A stretch of 64,000 bases of DNA, taken from positions 32,789-96,788 of the forward strand of contig QNGE01001292.1 in NCBI GenBank assembly GCA_008508345.1, read 5' to 3'. Positions 35,170 through 47,740 of this stretch are shown one piece after another. The DNA comes from Paragonimus westermani (taxonomy: Eukaryota; Platyhelminthes; Trematoda; Plagiorchiida; Troglotrematidae). The notes beneath the pieces were generated by a model. The model made no database searches. It saw nothing but the letters and a program-made list of their open reading frames with translations, and was not told where the DNA came from. The position numbers and the translations under genes were made by a program. How positions within the stretch are numbered: the first letter of the stretch is position 1; each line of letters opens with the position of its first letter.

Positions 35170-38100
35170 AATTCTCCATTTACTGTACACGACAAACATC
35201 CCATATGATGGAGTTTGCTTACTGTGTTTGCTGATTTTTATTGTTTCTCCACATAGCAGGCGTGATAGTCGCTGCTGACAATTACGTTATTCCGCAAGTC
35301 ATTTTTCATTTGTTTTACACTGACCCGCATACAACCCAGGCCATGTGTTTTTCTTTATAGTTCCTCATCATGTGACTGCTGACACGATCCTAATTAACCA
35401 TAAATTTGCACATAATTCTGAAACAGGCATGGTTTTCGGCTGTTTTCTCTGCCAATGGATATGCAGCATCTATAAGAATTCTATCAAGACCAACCTGTAC
35501 ATGTGTTGTCCATAACCAGACAGAGGTAGGTCGATTAAAACAATCTGACAGAGAGATGAAGAAAACTTAGACACTAAACGAAGCGGTTTGGGGTGAACCC
35601 ACAAAATTACTTCATAAGTTGTAAGTTTTGTCCCTGCGATGGTTTGTACGTTCAACTGTTTTAAATTTATGATCTCAGCTAGACATTCATAAATTGCAGT
35701 TTACTGTCCGCACCCTACCCATCAGTTACACTTGTCAATGTTGATTAAGTTAGCCACAGTTATACCTGAATTCGTAAAGCAGTGATATAGTACTATGTAT
35801 ATCATCTGTAGAATTATTGGACAAATTAAATGTCATCGACATTTAATGAAAAAGTGTTAAGTACAAAAAGCGTAACACCTTTTATTAACATAGTTCACTA
35901 CACATGAGAATGACGCATGCATAAAAACTCTCTTTCGGTTCTGTGCTAAACGTGAACACTTTTTATGGGAAAACTGATAACTACTTAAATAATCGTGTAA
36001 AGTGATGTTATTTCACTCCGTTCGCAGGTATATTGCTGAAGTTCACAAACGAATACCCCCGCCTTTTAGGCCTATAATCTATTCCTTCCTAGTCTTCGGA
36101 CATTTTGAGAAAAGGTATTGCTCACGTGATACAATTTGGTCATCAGTTCTCTCGCTGATCTCCTGACGCCACTTCTAAAGTGCAGAACCCTTTTTCAAAC
36201 TTAGTTGAAAAACTTTGGTTCGCATTCCTCTCTTGGGTTACGTCGTACATAGTATTGAAGCACACAAAATGTTTTATAGACAAAGTTGTTCCACGTCTTA
36301 TATATTCCATTACCTGATTTGGCTATATCACCATGTTACGAATTGGTTACATTTGGAACATATAATGGATCCATATCTGTTTGATGCCAAGCAGTGTGTG
36401 TCCTCTGAAGTCACACTAGTTCTCCGTTGATGTTGTCGACATGCATTCTTGGTCAACCACCATTCTGATAAAATTTGTAGATCTTATCGTAACAAGCACA
36501 ATAAATCACTCACGATCGGGCTGCAGGCTATAAACTGCTTCACTCACAATTCTCCGCTAGTCTTCTCCAAAGCAATTGATCCTCGAGTCTTGATTCTGCT
36601 GCGGCTGATTTGTGTTGCCAAATCACGTACGCTTTACCAAAAACACACTCAGTTTATCCCCGTTGTGGTTAAAGCAGGCACTTGTAAATCCTCTTACCTC
36701 TTCATGCTGAACAACTAGAGTGTATTTCAACCACACAGAGGCTGACTGAATAAATTTTTGTGCTCGTTTGACGTCATTTTGATTGCACTGCCTGGAGTCA
36801 ATTTTCGCAGGCATTTCCGTACCAGATTCAAAACAAGTGACACTGTCTGTGGCGTTTTCCCTTGTTGTTACGTGAACGTTTGGAAACATTTGGAAACCGT
36901 TCATTCTATTGTAGTCTGTACACTATGACAGTCGGTTTCCTTAGACAGTTAGCACTGTGAACCGATCAATGAGCAAAACATGGTGCTATAACAACACTGA
37001 AACTGTTAAGGATAAACCACGAAAATGTTTCACCGAGTAAGTAAAATATCATTAACGAAGACTACGTAAACAATCTATGCCATAAAACAAAAAACCACTT
37101 GAACACAGCTAGCACTATAGGGAAAACAATATTTTATGTCAGTCGCAGATTTCGTTTAACCCCGTTTAGTTGTATTAAAAAACAGGTCAGTTGTGCAGAC
37201 GAGTAGTTAAGCATCGTTCAACAACCAAGTAATCATAAATTAAGAACGATAAATAGAATCAGTGTTTTGTTTACCAGGACAGGCACAAAAATATTGCGAA
37301 CTACTTCTGAACAGACAAGAGACAAGCGTCTAAACTGCATTCTGCCAAAGTCATTTCGATCATGAAATACAAACTATTCATGTATGTGTGTTCTGAAGGA
37401 GTTCTTGGCCGGCTTGTCGCTACCCTGGTAAACAAAACAGAAGAATAAATTTATTCATCTGATTTGCATTTCAGTGAAAGAATTTCGAGGTTCAATCACA
37501 AAGATATGAAACAATTCATGCTAAAGCCACAGCTTTTTAGGTGAATAATTTCATAAATATTGCGTTTATCTCAGTTCTGACTGAGGGTTGACAAGTACAC
37601 ATAGATCAGAGAAAGCAGTCTCTTAAATCTCAAATGCTTCTACTGACAAAAAAATGACGGTGAGGGGTTTATCACCAAATAAATATCTAAAATTCAAATA
37701 CTGGGTCAAATGACTTTTTTGAGAGATCTCCGGGTTAGCAACAAAAATCCTAGCGATAGCAGTGCGGTTGCTTTCAAATCTGTACTCTGTTATCCGGAGA
37801 AAGATTAATAGGTTCATAAATTATTACGCGGATTAGATAGATCTTTGTTTGTGCGGTTCATTCCCTGTTTCGCCTGGTGAACCTTGTGAACCTTCATTGA
37901 TGCCGTTGGCTGTGGACTTATCTGCAACGTACATTAACTCAATGATCAATCTTAGATGCGCATTTAATGGTTTATGAGGCTAGGCTTGAGTGTTGGATGA
38001 GAAACTTATCGCACCGGTCACCTCTGACGTATATTGCAGTCGTGCACCGGTGACCACACAGTCAGGTAATGCGTTCCGGTGTGAACAGATCTTAAATCTA

Positions 38101-39415
38101 AATTAGTTTTGTCCGCACAGTAACCTGCCCCATAGTTTCTGAACACCGTGGTCGTCACTGACAATCCAGTGCATCTTGTAGTGTCCCGCAGTGTCTTAGT
38201 CGCATATGTCACTTATTCATGTGAGCGATAAGTGTTAGCCCGATCGATTTACGCATATTTGCATAAGCAATGTGGTAGGTGAGTGCACTGGAGCCTGATG
38301 CATGGCGTATGAGTGCTGGGGCTTAACGGAGAAGTCCGTAGACTCGAGTTAAAGTTGTGATGTTTCACCCAATTTGGAATTCGCCTATGACTTAAACACT
38401 GCCACTTTCAGCAATCATAGACAGCGTACTACCTTAACGAAATGTCTTAGATGGTGTAATATCGGGTCAGCCGATCTGATTCAGAAAGCCCCGACTGTGA
38501 CGAGTATTCTGATTTTGAGAACCTCTGATGGACTTTCTGACATGCAATAAACCACTAGAATTGCATAATCAGTACCCAACATATACTCGAGTTCGAGAGG
38601 AACAGTAAAGATGGCGCTGTTAACAAATCGTATTTCAACGTGTTCCATCAAGCTGGTTGATGTGCTTTTGTGGTATTTGACTAAAATAACTCGCTTTGCA
38701 TGAACAACTGAGTTAGTAGAAACGCACCTATTGGCACAGAAACGTTGAGCTCTTTGAAATAAAACTCAAGAACTAAAAAAATCTTAACCGCTTTTTCTGT
38801 TACTAAAATGTGAATGAACATAAAGCACAACAAATGAGGTTGAAGTCCGGTCACCGGAGCAAATACAGATCGAGCACTAACCCCTTCTGAACAGGTACGG
38901 GTGGTCTGCGTTTTGACCTTGAGGCAGCTTCAGAATAACGCAGGTACCGCTTGAGCTTCTGTTGGATAATCGTGTCCAATGAATTCAACTAGATTGTTTT
39001 CCCACTGTCTACCACAGACTGGACCAAGGACATGGGTGTTCAGTAACCACGTTAAGAAATGTTTGTTAATTCGAGCTGATGAGTGAATCCTTGTGCAGTT
39101 TTTGTTGTTCAAAAGTTGACTCAGAGTCTCTAGCACTTGTGGTTGTCATAAATCTATTTTTCTTAGTAATTTTTATTATGTTAAGCAGCCTTAATTAACA
39201 TTGGTTGGGTGTATTTCCAGCCAGTGAATGTGTTATGACGTGGGGGTCATGAGTGAAACTGTAAAATTCTGCAAACCGAGTTCGTGTCGGATAGCCGACG
39301 CTAAATGATGCTGAGTACTTATGTTTTCTCCGGGCGTGCACTATGCATTTCTGGGGCTTGTGGAGAAAGCTTTAGAAGCTACCTTGTATGTTCGTTGAGT
39401 AAATAGGTGCACCAC
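35170..39415. other. Non-coding stretch
   Basis: No gene. A perfect 10-base inverted repeat with a 3-base loop occurs at 35825-35847. Open frames, for example 36623-36904 minus, are of chance length. Confidence 0.4.
35825..35847. repeat. Short perfect palindrome
   Basis: ATTAAATGTC and GACATTTAAT are separated by ATC. Its function is unknown. Confidence 0.6.
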
Positions 39416-39419
39416 TTGT

Positions 39420-39510
39420 CGACAGTTTACGCGAGACCTCAGAGTTTCAAGGAACGCCCTCGGGGAAATTGAACCCACGACTTCTAAACAAACGTGTCTG
39501 TGGCCTACAC
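39420..39510 (-). repeat. Possible second tRNA-like SINE head
   Basis: On the minus strand, TAGGCCACAGACACG resembles a box A. About 30 bases later, GTGGGTTCAATTTCCCCG resembles box B with one extra T. It cannot be a functional tRNA, because I find no closing acceptor stem. It may be the head of another SINE family. No second copy was found in the window. Confidence 0.25.
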
Positions 39511-41534
39511 AAGCATTTACGGGATGCAATCATCAAGAGTACAAAAAGGGTTATGAATCACCGTCCGGTTTTCCATCACATCGTCGGTGGCCAGTTGGAC
39601 AAACCGTTTGCAGAAACCTCCTTACTTCTTTCTGGAGGTGGATAATTCCTTATTTGTATGCTTATTACAAATAGCTGATTGACTTCGGTCCGTGAAAAAA
39701 AGGAGGATAGTATTCACACATCTCTGCTGCTGCACCGATAGTAATGAAAAGCTCTCTGGATCATCATACAGGTACTCACGGATCTTGTCTCTGATTCATT
39801 TGTGTGCCCTGTGGCAATGTGATCCAACACTACTTTGCTGTTTGCCACTAAAATCAGCCTTTTGCGGATTGGATATCCGTTAATGACAAGCAACCGTCCA
39901 GGAAATTCTGAATGCAGCAATCAATGTAAGATTATGAATGGTGGGTTTCACTGAGTAAATGTTGAAATTTGGCAAGGTCTCAAATTTGTTCTGCCTTGAC
40001 AAGCAATGAAATAGTGTGGAGCCAGAGAAATGGCTGATTTCTGTGCACGATGACGGGTAACTGGTAACTTGTACCGAAGAGAAGGGGGGATTGACGAATG
40101 CTGAAGGTGAACACAGAGGTGTCTGCTAACGGAAACGCTTTCAACACCTGACTCAGGAGTTATGTCATATTTGGGGTGTGCACAAAAATGCAAATCGACA
40201 AATTGAACTACGACGTCAATGAAAGTTCAAAGTGCCCTTTCTAAAGTTAAGTTTTTGCGACAGTGAATTCAGTGAAAGCAAGGGGCTCGTGGAAGTCACC
40301 TTTTACGAAACGAATAGGTGTTCACTGATCAACGCACGAGTTCCAGTGTGCAAAACAAGCTCGCAATTGCAACTGTGAGCTTGGTGAGTAGAGACGTGGG
40401 AAGTCTGTTTAGTATCACAGCAGAGACAAACGAGGCTGGAACACATTAGAATCCATTTTGAGATCATCGCTGATTTCCATTCCACGTACACTCTGAATGG
40501 CGGGTCCAGTACGGGCGGTATTTAACCACAAACAGGCCATACTGACAAAAAAATCGGTAATGCATACGAGTCAAATGAAAGTTGAAAAGTGTATGAATAC
40601 AATCACTAATGACATGTGAAGAAGACATCGTGCAGGTGGTAGGCAGGTGAAAGAAGGTTCAAAACTCGTGTTGTTAGCAGTGCAGATGTGAAGCAATTCG
40701 GGGTGGTCTGTAATGAAAAGTAAAACACCGAAATAGACCATTGTATCGGTGACCTGGGGATGCTTGGATCTTAGTTTTTAATATTGTGGAAGGAGTATGC
40801 CCCAAAGCTCAAAGCATTCCAGTGAACGTATGCGTTCGTTGAATTCCAGTCCGTCGCTTTTAAAAGTGTACCTTCGTTTGTGAGTAGCACACTGTCCACA
40901 CTCGGAAATTAACGAGAAGTTCTTAACGCCAGGTAGTTGAGAGTCGAGAATCGAGTATTCGAATCTTGCGTATTCACTATGTGGGGCGCGTCATCAAGGT
41001 GAACGACGATGCACTGCTACCCAAAGTGTGTGGATACAAGTAAGCAACTCAAACGAGTGTGCGGGTTTGGTGTTATGTGTTTTCATGTAAGTTACAAGGT
41101 TTTCATAAAATTAACAACCGTCTACGCGAAGCATTTTTTGGGTTACAACTGAAGGAAATTTTATTGCATACTAAGATTTAATCGAACATCGGAGAGTTAC
41201 ACAACCTTTCAAAACATGCTTCAGTGTTCCCACGCATTTGCTTGTTCCTCCCAAAATGTGTTAGTGAAGATTGCTTACCATTGGAACGTGGGCGGAATGT
41301 TACATGTGGACCAATTAGGGTATTTATTTTGGAAATCTCACGGAAAAATATGCTGGACGCAACAGTACATTGCGCTTGCCAATTCAAGCCACTCGGACAT
41401 ATCCGCAGCCACCTACTTAAGCGACTGCATTTCCAAATATGAATCATCTAGGGGGACCCAGTCACTGCCTGGTCACTACTAGTATAGGAGAGTGTTCGTC
41501 TCTTTGCGTATGACACTGCACATGACCAACCTGC
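39511..41534. other. Non-coding stretch
   Basis: Nothing convincing. At 40960-40975 a box B-like GTATTCGAATCTTG appears without a matching head or ribozyme body. Confidence 0.35.
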
Positions 41535-41765
41535 AGCTAGTGACGTGGTGAACAACAAGGTTGACTCATGAGGGCGTAGCCAATGTTCTAGCCTTGGCCG
41601 TGACAAGGATAAGTCTGGCAGTTCTTTCTTAAATTGGTTGTCTAGAAATGCTATCCGAATACAGAGGACTTGATTCATTGTAAAGGTCGTTCAACTGGAA
41701 ATTAACCGAATCTCCGCCTAATCATCTGTAAAAGTCTGTCTGATAAATGAACCTTTCTAATTAAC
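41535..41765 (+). mobile_element. SINE, degraded copy with block X
   Basis: The head remnant GTGGTGAACAACAAGGTTGACTC has a box B-like ATGTTCTAGCC (41583-41593) and is followed by TGGCCGTGACAAGGATA, as in the other copies. The ribozyme segment is unrecognisable after CTGGCAG. Block X follows at about 41690-41760 (TTCAACTGGAAATTAACCGA). The order head then X supports the unit structure inferred at 16845-17350. Confidence 0.5.
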
Positions 41766-44700
41766 CACTTATAAATTGTTGAATAGTGGAATGTGTGTTG
41801 GCTTATACTGCGGATCTTTAACCAGATGCAAGTCAGATAAGAACATAATGATTATCTATCTTGTGCATGAAAAAATATGGATGGTGTTACGGAACCGGAG
41901 CACAGTCAACCTGAATAGTTATCGTTCATTCGTGTAATTGCTCACAATGATTACTGAATGATTATGATGCTGCGCACAGATGCTTTGTAAAAGATGGGTA
42001 AATCGAACGTTCTATTTTGTCTAATTTCGGAGCGTAGTCGATGAAGACGAACAGGAAAATATCAGAAAATGTTAACCTTGATGCACAAACCTCAACTTAT
42101 GGTTTCAGCTAGCAATGCAGAAAAATCTACAGGTTATTAAATCCAGCCAGGCCCAAGGGACTGCTTTCCTAGTCAGTAGGTGGGCCATGATGCGTTTCGC
42201 AATACCTGGGGGCTGACTGCTGTAATGTAATTTTTCAATGTAAAAGACAGTATATCAGAATCGCATATTCACCCACATTGTGTACATTTCTCATGAGTTG
42301 CAACAACGAAGAAACCGGGAGTATGCTTTCGATGAATTTTAACCATTGAACATGTGATACTTATGGTACCATGATCAATAAAATTATGGTTTCATATAAG
42401 GATTTGAGGCCGACCAATCCGGTGGGTGCTCCTCACATCAGCATAGAGTTGCAGACTCCAGTGGGCCCGGAATAAACTACAAAATTAGCTCACAAATCAG
42501 TGAGTATCTCTGAGGCTTAGAAGATTATTGACCGTGAATAACTTTTATTAATAAACTGCTGTTAACTCTGATTGTTTAACAGGCTGATGAACATCACAAA
42601 CAATCTGAACTGTGTACATTGCATTCAACGTCATGCTGCGTTATTAATGCTAAGAATTTCTGTTGCATCTTTAGTTCTCCTTCAGTCTGTAAACTAATCA
42701 ACTTCGTAGAATAGAGCCACAATACATATCGCAGTTTACATATGCAGTTTACAACTGCATGAAATAATGGCTGTCATTAGTGTGCTAATTTAAAAGAACA
42801 TGCGCCAGTTTCTTGTAGAAATAATTAAGTAAAATTCTTGAATAAATAATCCTCATTTTTTAGGACGTGTTTTGCCTTTCAAATGAACGAAACCTTACAA
42901 TAAGGGTCATACATTTTTGCGGTTTATAGCATACAGTCATTCAATAAGAGGACTGAGAGTATAGGCGCCTTAGTTGGACATAGCGGTGTTGTTGGAGTAC
43001 TATGTTGTAAATCAGCCTAACGAAAAAATCAAATTGCGAACTAAAAAGTTTCCAGTCTTCAGTGACTTCCAAACATCACTCAAGTAATTAGCACCCAGAA
43101 TATTACAAGACTGTCCGACAAACGGAACACCACTCACAGGTGAGTACAACTGGGCTTTTGGATATATCAGTTTATTTCTTATGCGTGGCCGTAACGGTTT
43201 TCTGAAAAACCACGTAATAGTTAAACTTTCTGTCGTGAGGCTTGCGCGCACTGTTGAGGATTCCTAACATGAGGGTGAATAAGATCTAATGCCTCTTTCT
43301 CAGCGATGTTGACTGTTAGATCAGTCGTGAACTGCGAATGGTGTTCTGCTGGTGCGTGATACTTTAAACACAAAACATGCTACGTAAACAGTGAAACGTC
43401 AGTTGTGCAATGGCAAAGCGTGCCTTTTTTTTTACCTCAGGTGCGATTATCTGAGATATGCAAAAGATAAGTTATCGGCCTGAACACAACCTTTTTGAAG
43501 AAAACCCCCATTTTTCTTACTTGAGTATGTGGCCCACTTGGTGGAAAGTCGTGTTAAACGAACAGAAAATGTGACGTGACAAGCCTCTACAGATCTTAGT
43601 GCATCATTATTTCCCACTGCCTACATGCGTGTGGAAACTAATTTCACAATGCTCCATTGAAGCCACCTGTGTTTTTCCCACGTTTTAAAGAAAAAGCTTG
43701 TGATAGCTGTCAATGAAATCTCATCAACTACTCAGTGTGACAGATTGCGTTGTGGGTGTGTGAGTGAGTATATAGATAAATGGGCGTTGCCACCTGGTCA
43801 ACACTTGTTCCCACACCCGAAAGATAATGCACTCACATGAACTCACTGATCGCAACCAAGATTGCCCCAAACAGTCAATAACTTCGAGCTGAAATATTAA
43901 CGTGAACGTGTAGTTGAGATATCCTGTGTGAAACATTAGCAAACGGTCGCACCTACATTTCATATCGTATTAAAATCATGAATGGACGAATGGATATTAG
44001 GATGATCAGATGATAAAGACTATCAGGATATGTTAACTGGAACATTTTTGCAGCAACAACAGGTTTGTCACTTATATGAAAATGAAAAATACTTCTTGAA
44101 TAAAAGGAATTAAACTGCAAACTCACAAACGTATAATCGAGAAATACTTTTGACTCCAGATATCATTGAACACCCGAAATTCTGGACAAATAATGATCAG
44201 AGAGATTTCTCGAACTCAATCCCCACTGATTATGCCAGATGGCATCAGTCACAGAGTAAAAACCTATCATACAAAGAAAACTGATAAGACTGTCGGATCT
44301 GTGCAGTTGTTTGTTAGCTCATTTGATTCTTGTTTTTACTTAATCCGAATGTTGGATTTTCACATAAACCGATCATGTATGTCACCGTTTCGTTAGATTG
44401 AACATCACATTTCTAGTTCGGTCAACAGTTGGACAAGGTTGGAAAATATATTGTCTATCAACCCTGGAATATGATGCAATTGTCCTCAACGACGTTATAA
44501 AATTCTGAACTTGGATTCGTCGGTTGATCATAACGTACATATCATAAAACGTGCGACCACTGTTAGCTGATCGTATTAAGTATACTTTTCTTGTGATAAC
44601 GTATCGGAAGTGTGGTTGACGGCACATTCTAGGAAGAGCAGTTCATTAGCTCGGTTGACTGGAAATGAATGACCACAGATTTACAGTCGGAATATTCGTG

Positions 44701-45109
44701 CTATCGTTGACCCCATAGCTGCCAAATATCCGTACGTATACTTCCCCGTCTAGTTCCTAGTGTGGAAATCGTCAGGTATGATTTGGCTACCCCTGTTCTA
44801 GATAAGCGATGGCCAGTGATCACTGTTGGTAACGTGCTGAGTTTGAGTGAACAGCGTTCAGTAGAGCGGACTTCACTTTGATTAGAAAGATGAACGCCAA
44901 TACGTCTAGTCCATTTCGTTCGAAAGTGTATAACAGGCCGCAGATGCCTGACCAAGAAGTCTTCGTGATATTCTGGAAGTTCTAAAAATCAGCAGCTCCC
45001 GGGGCCATAAACAACAGTGTATTCAATTCAGGCATCATTTCGTTTCTGCTGATATCCACTGAATGTAGGGTGCACTGATGTACCTCCACAGGTTTGCGAA
45101 ATGTGTGTT
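41766..45109. other. Non-coding stretch
   Basis: No gene or repeat recognised. A minus-strand open frame at 44701-44955 (84 codons) is basic and unlike known proteins. Confidence 0.4.
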
Positions 45110-45365
45110 GGCCCTATTCTACACACAGGTTGGCGGCATCCGATTCGGATTAGCCTGTCACAGTGACCGAAGCCAAAGGACGCCTGCACTTGGCCATCAC
45201 TGCAATTGGCTTGCGCTGCACCAATTGCAGTTCCACCAACACACCTCGTATCCAGTGTAAACTTGAAGGAATAAGACTGGAAGGTGTGTCAGTGAGGCTA
45301 TTCTGTCCAGCCGGCCAATGCTGGTTAGCCACTTGTTTAGCTAATAAGGAAAGGAAACTCTTATG
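45110..45365 (+). repeat. Dispersed repeat B, copy 2
   Basis: This is the partner of 15035-15290. It lies 46 bases before the assembly gap, which suggests that repetitive sequence caused the gap. Confidence 0.6.
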
Positions 45366-45411
45366 TCTCGGAAACTAAACAGAGAGAGGCTGCAATGACG
45401 AGATCTAAACT

Positions 45412-46040
45412 NNNNNNNNNNNNNNNNNNNNNNNNNNNNNNNNNNNNNNNNNNNNNNNNNNNNNNNNNNNNNNNNNNNNNNNNNNNNNNNNNNNNNNNNN
45501 NNNNNNNNNNNNNNNNNNNNNNNNNNNNNNNNNNNNNNNNNNNNNNNNNNNNNNNNNNNNNNNNNNNNNNNNNNNNNNNNNNNNNNNNNNNNNNNNNNNN
45601 NNNNNNNNNNNNNNNNNNNNNNNNNNNNNNNNNNNNNNNNNNNNNNNNNNNNNNNNNNNNNNNNNNNNNNNNNNNNNNNNNNNNNNNNNNNNNNNNNNNN
45701 NNNNNNNNNNNNNNNNNNNNNNNNNNNNNNNNNNNNNNNNNNNNNNNNNNNNNNNNNNNNNNNNNNNNNNNNNNNNNNNNNNNNNNNNNNNNNNNNNNNN
45801 NNNNNNNNNNNNNNNNNNNNNNNNNNNNNNNNNNNNNNNNNNNNNNNNNNNNNNNNNNNNNNNNNNNNNNNNNNNNNNNNNNNNNNNNNNNNNNNNNNNN
45901 NNNNNNNNNNNNNNNNNNNNNNNNNNNNNNNNNNNNNNNNNNNNNNNNNNNNNNNNNNNNNNNNNNNNNNNNNNNNNNNNNNNNNNNNNNNNNNNNNNNN
46001 NNNNNNNNNNNNNNNNNNNNNNNNNNNNNNNNNNNNNNNN
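45412..46040. other. Assembly gap (629 N)
   Basis: A run of N with no sequence. Open frames that cross it are artefacts. Repeat B lies to its left and SINE block X to its right. Confidence 0.99.
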
Positions 46041-46094
46041 GAATTATCAAATCTGAACGCTCAACCACTTTCGTTTGTGAGGAATGAATGCGAA

Positions 46095-46270
46095 GACTGC
46101 CATGAAATGTGAGTGACGTTCAACTTGGAAATAGACCAACTCCCCGTGTACTCATTAGTATTATTACCTAAGCCAAGTTTTCACATTTAACGATTTGGAG
46201 TACGTCAGTATATCTCGGAAGTTTCAACCACTGGGTTGTACATTCTGCCTAATCTCCTTTATAGCTGGTC
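46095..46270 (+). repeat. SINE block X, isolated copy
   Basis: The start GAAATGTGAGTGACGTTCAAC matches 16848-16870, and ACTCCCCGTGTACTCATTAGTA and the following 100 bases match 13220-13330. No tRNA-like head is visible upstream, where the gap lies. Confidence 0.5.
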
Positions 46271-47722
46271 TGGCAAACTGAAAACTATTTACCGACAACC
46301 ACAGTAGACATGGCGAGATTTCAACGTTTCGTTTATTCCCTTCACACACGATCGTAAAACATTAACAAATATAAGAACTTCGGACAGTAACAACAATGGT
46401 AGCAATCATGGATGAAATTCACAAGATATACTTCTGCGAGCAGCACTTTCTTTAATCCCTCGCCTAAGTTGTTTTTGAACTTTTTGGTGCAAGAAGGAAT
46501 GGCAACAGAGCGATTCGGGGGAAATCCGTCTACATGTACTGCCAAGCCCATCATTGAAACAGGTCACGTTGCTGTCCCCAACAGCCCGTTTCACTTGTTA
46601 TTGTGTAGCCGAAATGCGAAATTTCTCGCGTCCTCCGAGTCAATGCTTACCGATACTCGTCATCTTCCTTTGTATGTGCACAAATGATTGACTCACGCAG
46701 TTTGCCTGCCAGGAAACTGGTGACATTCCTTGTTTCATGTGAATCGCAATGGTGCACATTTCTACTGGTGTTGCTATCTGCATATCCTATATATTCTGAT
46801 TTTTGACGTTCGTGAATGAACGGAGCGAACGAATTGTTAACATCTCTTGATATTTCTTCTATCATTAGTGATGAACTGGATCAAACGAACTTATTGTTTC
46901 AAAGTTCTGAGGTGAACATTATTCACCTATCAATGTGCTTCAATTTTTGTGTGCAGTTATTCGGTCTCGTCTACTGGGAAGTTGCTGATAAGTTCATTTT
47001 GTAAACAAAAGGGTGGACGAACAGTTGCTTTCGGACAACTATAAATATCAACTCCACAGTCACTTGTGTCTGAGGCTCTGTTTGAAAAAAGATTTCACGC
47101 AATCAGTGATATTGATATCAAGATTACTCTTAAGATCAACCGTTTTACGCTCTAAGGTTGTGTACTGTTCAAGAGCTCATTTATATGAATACTGCCATGT
47201 TGTTTGCGAGTGGTTTTCGGTGCATCTAAACAACCAAAGGAAAGATGTACTTTTGAAATGTGTCGTCTTAAGAAGCCGACGTTTGTTTGCACTAAACCAG
47301 TACGGTTTCATTGAATTCTGTGAGGTGAAGACTTAAGTGGCTGTCATTTAGCTTGTGACAATCAGGGTTTAGCACACATTTGCTTAAGTTCGTCTTAAAT
47401 AGTAGTGTTCCTCCCGTCAGAGAAATACTTGATGTTTCACCTTAAGTGGATAACTTAAGACGCCGTTCATTGGATTCCACTTACCACACTCACCTTTCCA
47501 GTTGCTTTGCTGTCCAGTAAGCCGCGTCATTAGTTTGTTGTGTGCTCTCCGTGGACTATCTCATCAACAAAAAACCTAGTTACCAATCATTCCCGTTGGT
47601 TTATTTACGAGCAATTTCTAATCTTATAGCTCCATTAATCATAAATTGTATCGCACGTTTGAGGTCGAATCTGTCATACATGACTGGCGGGTATTATCTG
47701 TCTAATCAATCAAGCCCATTTA

Positions 47723-47740
47723 ATATATATATATATATAT
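47723..47740. repeat. (AT)n microsatellite
   Basis: Nine AT units in a row. Confidence 0.9.

Noticed and set aside
45361..46087. Open frames of 230-235 codons on both strands
   Set aside because: They run through the N gap, so nearly all their codons are unknown.
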